A stretch of 64,000 bases of DNA from Rallus limicola (taxonomy: Eukaryota > Chordata > Aves > Gruiformes > Rallidae): positions 124,001 to 188,000 of the forward strand of contig JAKCOZ010000309.1 of the NCBI GenBank assembly GCA_022605955.1. The letters run 5' to 3'. A program made the position numbers and the translations under genes. Under the pieces are notes generated by a model, which saw only the letters and a program-made list of their open reading frames with translations, ran no database searches and was not told the DNA's origin. Shown in pieces: positions 49,562 to 60,040 of this stretch. How positions within the stretch are numbered: position 1 is the stretch's first letter; each line of letters opens with the position of its first letter.

Positions 49562-50938
49562 GTGCTTTTCTCGGCCCTAGCAGACTGTAGTTCAAAACAT
49601 GCTAAACGTCCAGCAATAACTCCCAAAGTAAAGAAGCTAGGACTGAAAGGCATAGCTTGTCTGAAACCTCCTAACAGGACACACAAGCAGACCCTGTCAC
49701 TTTGGCTCTCAGCCTTTTCCTTTGCATGGAAAGAGGGAACATGCCTGGAACCTCCTACGGTGCTTTTCTCGGCCCTAGCAGACTGCAGTTCAAAACATGC
49801 TAAACGTCCAGCAATAACTCCCAAAGTAAAGAAGCTAGGACTGAAAGGCATAGCTTGTCTGAAACCTCCTAACAGGACACACAAGCAGACCCTGTCACTT
49901 TGGCTCTCAGCCTTTTCCTTTGCCTGGAAAGAGGGAACATGCCTGGAAGCTCCTACGGTGCTTTTCTCGGCCCTAGCAGACTGCAGTTCAAAACATGCTA
50001 AACGTCCAGCAATAACTCCCAAAGTAAAGAAGCTAGGCATGAAAGGCATAGCTTGTCTGAAACCTCCTAACAGGACACACAAGCAGACCCTGTCACTTTG
50101 GCTCTCAGCCTTTTCCTTTGCCTGGAAAGAAGGAACATACCTGCTACCTCCTACAGTGCTTTTCTCGGCCCTAGCAGACTGCAGTTCAAAACATGCTAAA
50201 CGTCCAGCAATAACTCCCAAAGTAAAGAAGCTAGGCATGAAAGGCATAGCTTGTCTGAAACCTCCTAACAGGACACACAAGCAGACCCTGTCACTTTGGC
50301 TCTCAGCCTTTTCCTTTGCCTGGAAAGAGGGAACATGCCTGGAACCTCCTACGGTGCTTTTCTCGGCCCTAGCAGACTGCAGTTCAAAACATGCTAAACG
50401 TCCAGCAATAACTCCCAAAGTAAAGAAGCTAGGCATGAAAGGCATAGCTTGTCTGAAACCTCCTAACAGGACACACAAGCAGACCCTGTCACTTTGGCTC
50501 TCAGCCTTTTCCTTTGCCTGGAAAGAAGGAACATACCTGCTACCTCCTACGGTGCTTTTCTCGGCCCTAGCAGACTGCAGTTCAAAACATGCTAAACGTC
50601 CAGCAATAACTCCCAAAGTAAAGAAGCTAGGCATGAAAGGCATAGCTTGTCTGAAACCTTATAACAGGACCCACAAGCAGACCCTGTCACTTTGGCTCTC
50701 AGCCTTTTCCTTTGCCTGGAAAGAGGGAACATGCCTGGAACCTCCTACGGTGCTTTTCTCGGCCCTAGCAGACTGCAGTTCAAAACTTGCTAAACGTCCA
50801 GCAATAACTCCCAAAGTAAAGAAGCTAGGACTGAAAGGCATAGCTTGTCTGAAACCTCCTAACAGGACACACAAGCAGACCCTGTCACTTTGGCTCTCAG
50901 CCTTTTCCTTTGCCTGGAAAGAGGGAACATGCCTGGAA
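49562..50938 (+). repeat. Seven-monomer block, partner of 42434-43810
   Basis: This block matches at -7128 bp. Private differences are GACTGTAGTTC (about 49586, PstI site lost), also seen near 48596, and GGACCCACAAG at about 50668. To its right, the AAGCTGACC then AACTTGC pair near 51272-51382 matches 44342-44452 at 35 instead of 36 monomers, so one monomer was gained or lost. Confidence 0.85.
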
Positions 50939-51699
50939 CCTCCTACGGTGCTTTTCTCGGCCCTAGCAGACTGCAGTTCAAAACATGCTAAACGTCCAGC
51001 AATAACTCCCAAAGTAAAGAAGCTAGGACTGAAAGGCATAGCTTGTCTGAAACCTCCTAACAGGACACACAAGCAGACCCTGTCACTTTGGCTCTCAGCC
51101 TTTTCCTTTGCCTGGAAAGAGGGAACATGCCTGGAAGCTCCTACGGTGCTTTTCTCGGCCCTAGCAGACTGCAGTTCAAAACATGCTAAACGTCCAGCAA
51201 TAACTCCCAAAGTAAAGAAGCTAGGACTGAAAGGCATAGCTTGTCTGAAACCTCCTAACAGGACACACAAGCTGACCCTGTCACTTTGGCTCTCAGCCTT
51301 TTCCTTTGCCTGGAAAGAGGGAACATGCCTGGAACCTCCTACGGTGCTTTTCTCGGCCCTAGCAGACTGCAGTTCAAAACTTGCTAAACGTCCAGCAATA
51401 ACTCCCAAACTAAAGAAGCTAGGACTGAAAGGCATAGCTTGTCTGAAACCTCCTAACAGGACACACAAGCAGACCCTGTCACTTTGGCTCTCAGCCTTTT
51501 CCTTTGCCTGGAAAGAGGGAACATGCCTGGAACCTCCTACGGTGCTTTTCTCGGCCCTAGCAGACTGCAGTTCAAAACATGCTAAACGTCCAGCAATAAC
51601 TCCCAAAGTAAAGAAGCTAGGCATGAAAGGCATAGCTTGTCTGAAACCTCCTAACAGGACACACAAGCAGACCCTGTCACTTTGGCTCTCAGCCTTTTC

Positions 51700-51712
51700 C
51701 TTTGCCTGAAAG
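51700..51712. other. 1-bp deletion in a monomer (phase shift)
   Basis: TTTGCCTGAAAGAAGG replaces TTTGCCTGGAAAGAAGG, one G short. The phase shifts by -1. It lies at the edge of the 4-monomer HOR that follows. Confidence 0.94.
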
Positions 51713-51738
51713 AAGGAACATACCTGCTACCTCCTACA

Positions 51739-52530
51739 GTGCTTTTCTCGGCCCTAGCAGACTGCAGTTCAAAACATGCTAAACGTCCAGCAATAACTCC
51801 CAAAGTAAAGAAGCTAGGCATGAAAGGCATAGCTTGTCTGAAACCTCCTAACAGGACACACAAGCAGACCCTGTCACTTTGGCTCTCAGCCTTTTCCTTT
51901 GCCTGGAAAGAAGGAACATACCTGCTACCTCCTACGGTGCTTTTCTCGGCCCTAGCAGACTGCAGTTCAAAACATGCTAAACGTCCAGCAATAACTCCCA
52001 AAGTAAAGAAGCTAGGACTGAAAGGCATAGCTTGTCTGAAACCTCCTAACAGGACACACAAGCAGACCCTGTCACTTTGGCTCTCAGCCTTTTCCTTTGC
52101 CTGGAAAGAGGGAACATGCCTGGAACCTCCTACGGTGATTTTCTCGGCCCTAGCAGACTGCAGTTCAAAACATGCTAAACGTCCAGCAATAACTCCCAAA
52201 GTAAAGAAGCTAGGCATGAAAGGCATAGCTTGTCTGAAACCTCCTAACAGGACACACAAGCAGACCCTGTCACTTTGGCTCTCAGCCTTTTCCTTTGCCT
52301 GGAAAGAAGGAACATACCTGCTACCTCCTACGGTGCTTTTCTCGGCCCTAGCAGACTGCAGTTCAAAACATGCTAAACGTCCAGCAATAACTCCCAAAGT
52401 AAAGAAGCTAGGCATGAAAGGCATAGCTTGTCTGAAACCTCCTAACAGGACACACAAGCAGACCCTGTCACTTTGGCTCTCAGCCTTTTCCTTTGCCTGG
52501 AAAGAAGGAACATACCTGCTACCTCCTACA
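51739..52530 (+). repeat. 4-monomer HOR (792 bp), copy 1
   Basis: The unit is AGGCATG/B(ACGG), AGGACTG/A, a GTGATTTTC monomer with AGGCATG/B(ACGG), and AGGCATG/B(ACAG). The rare GTGATTTTC box (consensus GTGCTTTTC) lies at about 52135 and again 792 bp on, at 52927. Confidence 0.9.
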
Positions 52531-53322
52531 GTGCTTTTCTCGGCCCTAGCAGACTGCAGTTCAAAACATGCTAAACGTCCAGCAATAACTCCCAAAGTAA
52601 AGAAGCTAGGCATGAAAGGCATAGCTTGTCTGAAACCTCCTAACAGGACACACAAGCAGACCCTGTCACTTTGGCTCTCAGCCTTTTCCTTTGCCTGGAA
52701 AGAAGGAACATACCTGCTACCTCCTACGGTGCTTTTCTCGGCCCTAGCAGACTGCAGTTCAAAACATGCTAAACGTCCAGCAATAACTCCCAAAGTAAAG
52801 AAGCTAGGACTGAAAGGCATAGCTTGTCTGAAACCTCCTAACAGGACACACAAGCAGACCCTGTCACTTTGGCTCTCAGCCTTTTCCTTTGCCTGGAAAG
52901 AGGGAACATGCCTGGAACCTCCTACGGTGATTTTCTCGGCCCTAGCAGACTGCAGTTCAAAACATGCTAAACGTCCAGCAATAACTCCCAAAGTAAAGAA
53001 GCTAGGCATGAAAGGCATAGCTTGTCTGAAACCTCCTAACAGGACACACAAGCAGACCCTGTCACTTTGGCTCTCAGCCTTTTCCTTTGCCTGGAAAGAA
53101 GGAACATACCTGCTACCTCCTACGGTGCTTTTCTCGGCCCTAGCAGACTGCAGTTCAAAACATGCTAAACGTCCAGCAATAACTCCCAAAGTAAAGAAGC
53201 TAGGCATGAAAGGCATAGCTTGTCTGAAACCTCCTAACAGGACACACAAGCAGACCCTGTCACTTTGGCTCTCAGCCTTTTCCTTTGCCTGGAAAGAAGG
53301 AACATACCTGCTACCTCCTACA
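52531..53322 (+). repeat. 4-monomer HOR (792 bp), copy 2
   Basis: This is the second copy of the unit at 51739 with all markers shared, including GTGATTTTC and the ACGG/ACAG order. The match stops in the next monomer, which is AGGACTG with AAGCTGACC instead of AGGCATG. Confidence 0.9.
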
Positions 53323-53865
53323 GTGCTTTTCTCGGCCCTAGCAGACTGCAGTTCAAAACATGCTAAACGTCCAGCAATAACTCCCAAAGTAAAGAAGCTA
53401 GGACTGAAAGGCATAGCTTGTCTGAAACCTCCTAACAGGACACACAAGCTGACCCTGTCACTTTGGCTCTCAGCCTTTTCCTTTGCCTGGAAAGAGGGAA
53501 CATGCCTGGAACCTCCTACGGTGCTTTTCTCGGCCCTAGCAGACTGCAGTTCAAAACATGCTAAACGTCCAGCAATAACTCCCAAAGTAAAGAAGCTAGG
53601 ACTGAAAGGCATAGCTTGTCTGAAACCTCCTAACAGGACACACAAGCAGACCCTGTCACTTTGGCTCTCAGCCTTTTCCTTTGCCTGGAAAGAAGGAACA
53701 TACCTGCTACATCCTACAGTGCTTTTCTCGGCCCTAGCAGACTGCAGTTCAAAACATGCTAAACGTCCAGCAATAACTCCCAAAGTAAAGAAGCTAGGAC
53801 TGAAAGGCATAGCTTGTCTGAAACCTCCTAACAGGACACACAAGCAGACCCTGTCACTTTGGCTC

Positions 53866-53884
53866 TCAGCCTTTTTCTTTTGTC
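53866..53884. other. 1-bp insertion in the pyrimidine tract (T5-C-T4)
   Basis: AGCCTTTTTCTTTTGTCTGG replaces AGCCTTTTCCTTTGCCTGG. A C-to-T change lengthens the first T run and one extra T lies in the second. The phase shifts by +1. A near-identical insertion occurs at 54858-54874. Confidence 0.93.
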
Positions 53885-55900
53885 TGGAAAGAGGGAACAT
53901 GCCTGGAACCTCCTACGGTGCTTTTCTCGGCCCTAGCAGACTGCAGTTCAAAACATGCTAAACGTCCAGCAATAACTCCCAAAGTAAAGAAGCTAGGCAT
54001 GAAAGGCATAGCTTGTCTGAAACCTCCTAACAGGACACACAAGCAGACCCTGTCACTTTGGCTCTCAGCCTTTTCCTTTGCCTGGAAAGAGGGAACATAC
54101 CTGCTACCTCCTACAGTGCTTTTCTCGGCCCTAGCAGACTGCAGTTCAAAACATGCTAAACGTCCAGCAATAACTCCCAAAGTAAAGAAGCTAGGCATGA
54201 AAGGCATAGCTTGTCTGAAACCTCCTAACAGGACACACAAGCAGACCCTGTCACTTTGGCTCTCAGCCTTTTCCTTTGCCTGGAAAGAAGGAACATACCT
54301 GCTACCTCCTACGGTGCTTTTCTCGGCCCTAGCAGACTGCAGTTCAAAACATGCTAAACGTCCAGCAATAACTCCCAAAGTAAAGAAGCTAGGACTGAAA
54401 GGCATAGCTTGTCTGAAACCTCCTAACAGGACACACAAGCAGACCCTGTCACTTTGGCTCTCAGCCTTTTCCTTTGCCTGGAAAGAGGGAACATGCCTGG
54501 AACCTCCTACGGTGCTTTTCTCGGCCCTAGCAGACTGCAGTTCAAAACATGCTAAACGTCCAGCAATAACTCCCAAAGTAAAGAAGCTAGGACTGAAAGG
54601 CATAGCTTGTCTGAAACCTCCTAACAGGACACACAAGCAGACCCTGTCACTTTGGCTCTCAGCCTTTTCCTTTGCCTGGAAAGAAGGAACATACCTGCTA
54701 CCTCCTACAGTGCTTTTCTCGGCCCTAGCAGACTGCAGTTCAAAACATGCTAAACGTCCAGCAATAACTCCCAAAGTAAAGAAGCTAGGACTGAAAGGCA
54801 TAGCTTGTCTGAAACCTCCTAACAGGACACACAAGCAGACCCTGTCACTTTGGCTCTCAGTCTTTTTCTTTTGCCTGGAAAGAAGGAACATACCTGCTAC
54901 CTCCTACGGTGCTTTTCTCGGCCCTAGCAGACTGCAGTTCAAAACATGCTAAACGTCCAGCAATAACTCCCAAAGTAAAGAAGCTAGGACTGAAAGGCAT
55001 AGCTTGTCTGAAACCTCCTAACAGGACACACAAGCAGACCCTGTCACTTTGGCTCTCAGCCTTTTCCTTTGCCTGGAAAGAGGGAACATACCTGCTACCT
55101 CCTACAGTGCTTTTCTCGGCCCTAGCAGACTGCAGTTCAAAACATGCTAAACGTCCAGCAATAACTCCCAAAGTAAAGAAGCTAGGACTGAAAGGCATAG
55201 CTTGTCTGAAACCTCCTAACAGGACACACAAGCAGACCCTGTCACTTTGGCTCTCAGCCTTTTCCTTTGCCTGGAAAGAGGGAACATGCCTGGAACCTCC
55301 TACGGTGCTTTTCTCGGCCCTAGCAGACTGCAGTTCAAAACATGCTAAACGTCCAGCAATAACTCCCAAAGTAAAGAAGCTAGGACTGAAAGGCATAGCT
55401 TGTCTGAAACCTCCTAACAGGACACACAAGCAGACCCTGTCACTTTGGCTCTCAGCCTTTTCCTTTGCCTGGAAAGAAGGAACATACCTGCTACCTCCTA
55501 CAGTGCTTTTCTCGGCCCTAGCAGACTGCAGTTCAAAACATGCTAAACGTCCAGCAATAACTCCCAAAGTAAAGAAGCTAGGACTGAAAGGCATAGCTTG
55601 TCTGAAACCTCCTAACAGGACACACAAGCAGACCCTGTCACTTTGGCTCTCAGCCTTTTCCTTTGCCTGGAAAGAGGGAACATGCCTGGAACCTCCTACG
55701 GTGCTTTTCTCGGCCCTAGCAGACTGCAGTTCAAAACATGCTAAACGTCCAGCAATAACTCCCAAAGTAAAGAAGCTAGGACTGAAAGGCATAGCTTGTC
55801 TGAAACCTCCTAACAGGACACACAAGCAGACCCTGTCACTTTGGCTCTCAGCCTTTTCCTTTGCCTGGAAAGAAGGAACATACCTGCTACCTCCTACGGT
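53871..55900 (+). repeat. 5-monomer (991-bp) pattern grading into AB dimers (396 bp)
   Basis: The T5-C-T4 insertion and the hybrid GAGGGAACATACC cassette (about 54088 and 55079) both recur at 991 bp, so a five-monomer unit was duplicated. Other markers in the two copies do not all agree (AGGCATG versus AGGACTG). From 54909 to about 55900 the monomers alternate B, A, B, A, B with AGGACTG throughout, a 396-bp dimer pattern. Confidence 0.72.
54858..54874. other. 1-bp insertion in the pyrimidine tract, second occurrence
   Basis: CAGTCTTTTTCTTTTGCCTGG carries the same T5-C-T4 tract as at 53871, 991 bp downstream (five monomers plus the inserted base). An unshifted intermediate, CCTTTTTCTTTGCC, occurs near 56249. 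The pair fits one insertion copied by a five-monomer duplication. Confidence 0.92.
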
Positions 55901-56492
55901 GCTTTTCTCGGCCCTAGCAGACTGCAGTTCAAAACATGCTAAACGTCCAGCAATAACTCCCAAAGTAAAGAAGCTAGGCATGAAAGGCATAGCTTGTCTG
56001 AAACCTCCTAACAGGACACACAAGCAGACCCTGTCACTTTGGCTCTCAGCCTTTTCCTTTGCCTGGAAAGAAGGAACATGCCTGGAACCTCCTACGGTGC
56101 TTTTCTCGGCCCTAGCAGACTGCAGTTCAAAACATGCTAAACGTCCAGCAATAACTCCCAAAGTAAAGAAGCTAGGCATGAAAGGCATAGCTTGTCTGAA
56201 ACCTCCTAACAGGACACACAAGCAGACCCTGTCACTTTGGCTCTCAGCCTTTTTCTTTGCCTGGAAAGAGGGAACATGCCTGGAACCTCCTACGGTGCTT
56301 TTCTCGGCCCTAGCAGACTGCAGTTCAAAACATGCTAAACGTCCAGCAATAACTCCCAAAGTAAAGAAGCTAGGACTGAAAGGCATAGCTTGTCTGAAAC
56401 CTCCTAACAGGACACACAAGCAGACCCTGTCACTTTGGCTCTCAGCCTTTTCCTTTGCCTGGAAAGAAGGAACATACCTGCTACCTCCTACA

Positions 56493-56690
56493 GTGCCTTA
56501 CTCGGCCCTAGCAGACTGAAGTTCAAAACATTCTAAACGTCCAGCAATAACTCCCAAAGTAAAGAAGCTAGGACTGAAAGGCATAGCTTGTCTGAAACCT
56601 CCTAACAGGACACACAAGCAGACCCTGTCACTTTGGCTCTCAGCCTTTTCCTTTGCATGGAAAGAGGGAACATGCCTGGAACCTTCTACG
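56493..56690 (+). repeat. Diverged monomer (GTGCCTTACTCGG, GACTGAAG)
   Basis: This monomer has an unusual number of private changes: GTGCCTTACTCGG for GTGCTTTTCTCGG, GACTGAAG for GACTGCAG (PstI lost, in-frame TGA on the plus frame at 56517), CATTCTAAACG for CATGCTAAACG, and GGAACCTTCTACGG. It marks the boundary between the dimer-like region and the 4-monomer HOR to the right. Confidence 0.88.
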
Positions 56691-56888
56691 GTGCTTTTCT
56701 CGGCCCTAGCAGACTGCAGTTCAAAACATGCTAAACGTCCAGCAATAACTCCCAAAGTAAAGAAGCTAGGATTGAAAGGCATAGCTTGTCTGAAACCTCC
56801 TAACAGGACACACAAGCAGACCCTGTCACTTTGGCTCTCAGCCTTTTCCTTTGCCTGGAAAGAAGGAACATACCTGCTACCTCCTACA

Positions 56889-57680
56889 GTGCTTTTCTCG
56901 GCCCTAGCAGACTGCAGTTCAAAACATGCTAAACGTCCAGCAATAACTCCCAAAGTAAAGAAGCTAGGCATGAAAGGCATAGCTTGTCTGAAACCTCCTA
57001 ACAGGACACACAAGCAGACCCTGTCACTTTGGCTCTCAGCCTTTTCCTTTGCCTGGAAAGAGGGAACATGCCTGGAACCTCCTACGGTGCTTTTCTCGGC
57101 CCTAGCAGACTGCAGTTCAAAACATGCTAAACGTCCAGCAATAACTCCCAAAGTAAAGAAGCTAGGCATGAAAGGCATACCTTGTCTGAAACCTCCTAAC
57201 AGGACACACAAGCAGACCCTGTCACTTTGGCTCTCAGCCTTTTCCTTTGCCTGGAAAGAGGGAACATGCCTGGAAGCTCCTACGGTGCTTTTCTCGGCCC
57301 TAGCAGACTGCAGTTCAAAACATGCTAAACGTCCAGCAATAACTCCCAAAGTAAAGAAGCTAGGCATGAAAGGCATAGCTTGTCTGAAACCTCCTAACAG
57401 GACACACAAGCAGACCCTGTCACTTTGGCTCTCAGCCTTTTCCTTTGCCTGGAAAGAAGGAACATACCTGCTACCTCCTACAGTGCTTTTCTCGGCCCTA
57501 GCAGACTGCAGTTCAAAACATGCTAAACGTCCAGCAATAACTCCCAAAGTAAAGAAGCTAGGACTGAAAGGCATAGCTTGTCTGAAACCTCCTAACAGGA
57601 CAAACAAGCAGACCCTGTCACTTTGGCTCTCAGCCTTTTCCTTTGCCTGGAAAGAAGGAACATACCTGCTACATACTACA
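56889..57680 (+). repeat. 4-monomer HOR (792 bp), second type, copy 1
   Basis: The unit is AGGCATG/A, AGGCATG with GGCATACCTTG and GGAAGCTCC, AGGCATG/B(ACAG), and AGGACTG with AGGACAAACAAG and CTACATACTACAG. The markers repeat 792 bp on (GGCATACCTTG at about 57175 and 57967). Confidence 0.9.
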
Positions 57681-58472
57681 GTGCTTTTCTCGGCCCTAGC
57701 AGACTGCAGTTCAAAACATGCTAAACGTCCAGCAATAACTCCCAAAGTAAAGAAGCTAGGCATGAAAGGCATAGCTTGTCTGAAACCTCCTAACAGGACA
57801 CACAAGCAGACCCTGTCACTTTGGCTCTCAGCCTTTTCCTTTGCCTGGAAAGAGGGAACATGCCTGGAACCTCCTACGGTGCTTTTCTCGGCCCTAGCAG
57901 ACTGCAGTTCAAAACATGCTAAACGTCCAGCAATAACTCCCAAAGTAAAGAAGCTAGGCATGAAAGGCATACCTTGTCTGAAACCTCCTAACAGGACACA
58001 CAAGCAGACCCTGTCACTTTGGCTCTCAGCCTTTTCCTTTGCCTGGAAAGAGGGAACATGCCTGGAAGCTCCTACGGTGCTTTTCTCGGCCCTAGCAGAC
58101 TGCAGTTCAAAACATGCTAAACGTCCAGCAATAACTCCCAAAGTAAAGAAGCTAGGCATGAAAGGCATAGCTTGTCTGAAACCTCCTAACAGGACACACA
58201 AGCAGACCCTGTCACTTTGGCTCTCAGCCTTTTCCTTTGCCTGGAAAGAAGGAACATACCTGCTACCTCCTACAGTGCTTTTCTCGGCCCTAGCAGACTG
58301 CAGTTCAAAACATGCTAAACGTCCAGCAATAACTCCCAAAGTAAAGAAGCTAGGACTGAAAGGCATAGCTTGTCTGAAACCTCCTAACAGGACAAACAAG
58401 CAGACCCTGTCACTTTGGCTCTCAGCCTTTTCCTTTGCCTGGAAAGAAGGAACATACCTGCTACATACTACA
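57681..58472 (+). repeat. 4-monomer HOR (792 bp), second type, copy 2
   Basis: This is the second copy of the unit at 56889, with the markers GGCATACCTTG, ACAAACAAG and CTACATACTACAG all present. Its last monomer (58275) is also the first of the 5-monomer unit that follows, as in nested unequal exchange. Confidence 0.9.
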
Positions 58473-59264
58473 GTGCTTTTCTCGGCCCTAGCAGACTGCA
58501 GTTCAAAACATGCTAAACGTCCAGCAATAACTCCCAAAGTAAAGAAGCTAGGACTGAAAGGCATAGCTTGTCTGAAACCTCCTAACAGGACACACAAGCA
58601 GACCCTGTCACTTTGGCTCTCAGCCTTTTCCTTTGCCTGGAAAGAGGGAACATGCCTGGAACCTCCTACGGTGCTTTTCTCGGCCCTAGCAGACTGCAGT
58701 TCAAAACATGCTAAACGTCCAGCAATAACTCCCAAAGTAAAGAAGCTAGGATTGAAAGGCATAGCTTGTCTGAAACCTCCTAACAGGACACACAAGCAGA
58801 CCCTGTCACTTTGGCTCTCAGCCTTTTCCTTTGCCTGGAAAGAAGGAACATACCTGCTACCTCCTACGGTGCTTTTCTCGGCCCTAGCAGACTGCAGTTC
58901 AAAACATGCTAAACGTCCAGCAATAACTCCCAAAGTAAAGAAGCTAGGCATGAAAGGCATAGCTTGTCTGAAACCTCCTAACAGGACACACAAGCAGACC
59001 CTGTCACTTTGGCTCTCAGCCTTTTCCTTTGCCTGGAAAGAGGGAACATGCCTGGAAGCTCCTACGGTGCTTTTCTCGGCCCTAGCAGACTGCAGTTCAA
59101 AACATGCTAAACGTCCAGCAATAACTCCCAAAGTAAAGAAGCTAGGACTGAAAGGCATAGCTTGTCTGAAACCTCCTAACAGGACACACAAGCAGACCCT
59201 GTCACTTTGGCTCTCAGCCTTTTCCTTTGCCTGGAAAGAGGGAACATGCCTGGAACCTCCTACG
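58275..59264 (+). repeat. 5-monomer HOR (990 bp), right domain, copy 1
   Basis: The unit is ACAAACAAG/CTACATACTACAG, AGGACTG/A, AGGATTG/B(ACGG), AGGCATG/A with GGAAGCTCC, and AGGACTG/A. The first three and part of the fourth monomer recur 990 bp downstream. AGGATTG occurs only at about 56768, 58748, 59738 and 61322. Confidence 0.84.
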
Positions 59265-60040
59265 GTGCTTTTCTCGGCCCTAGCAGACTGCAGTTCAAAA
59301 CATGCTAAACGTCCAGCAATAACTCCCAAAGTAAAGAAGCTAGGACTGAAAGGCATAGCTTGTCTGAAACCTCCTAACAGGACAAACAAGCAGACCCTGT
59401 CACTTTGGCTCTCAGCCTTTTCCTTTGCCTGGAAAGAAGGAACATACCTGCTACATACTACAGTGCTTTTCTCGGCCCTAGCAGACTGCAGTTCAAAACA
59501 TGCTAAACGTCCAGCAATAACTCCCAAAGTAAAGAAGCTAGGACTGAAAGGCATAGCTTGTCTGAAACCTCCTAACAGGACACACAAGCAGACCCTGTCA
59601 CTTTGGCTCTCAGCCTTTTCCTTTGCCTGGAAAGAGGGAACATGCCTGGAACCTCCTACGGTGCTTTTCTCGGCCCTAGCAGACTGCAGTTCAAAACATG
59701 CTAAACGTCCAGCAATAACTCCCAAAGTAAAGAAGCTAGGATTGAAAGGCATAGCTTGTCTGAAACCTCCTAACAGGACACACAAGCAGACCCTGTCACT
59801 TTGGCTCTCAGCCTTTTCCTTTGCCTGGAAAGAAGGAACATACCTGCTACCTCCTACGGTGCTTTTCTCGGCCCTAGCAGACTGCAGTTCAAAACATGCT
59901 AAACGTCCAGCAATAACTCCCAAAGTAAAGAAGCTAGGCATGAAAGGCATAGCTTGTCTGAAACCTCCTAACAGGACACACAAGCAGACCCTGTCACTTT
60001 GGCTCTCAGCCTTTTCCTTTGCCTGGAAAGAGGGAACATG
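59265..60040 (+). repeat. 5-monomer HOR (990 bp), right domain, partial copy 2
   Basis: The order ACAAACAAG, AGGACTG/A, AGGATTG/B, AGGCATG recurs from the unit at 58275. The match ends in the fourth monomer, which has GGAACCTCC rather than GGAAGCTCC. Confidence 0.83.
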
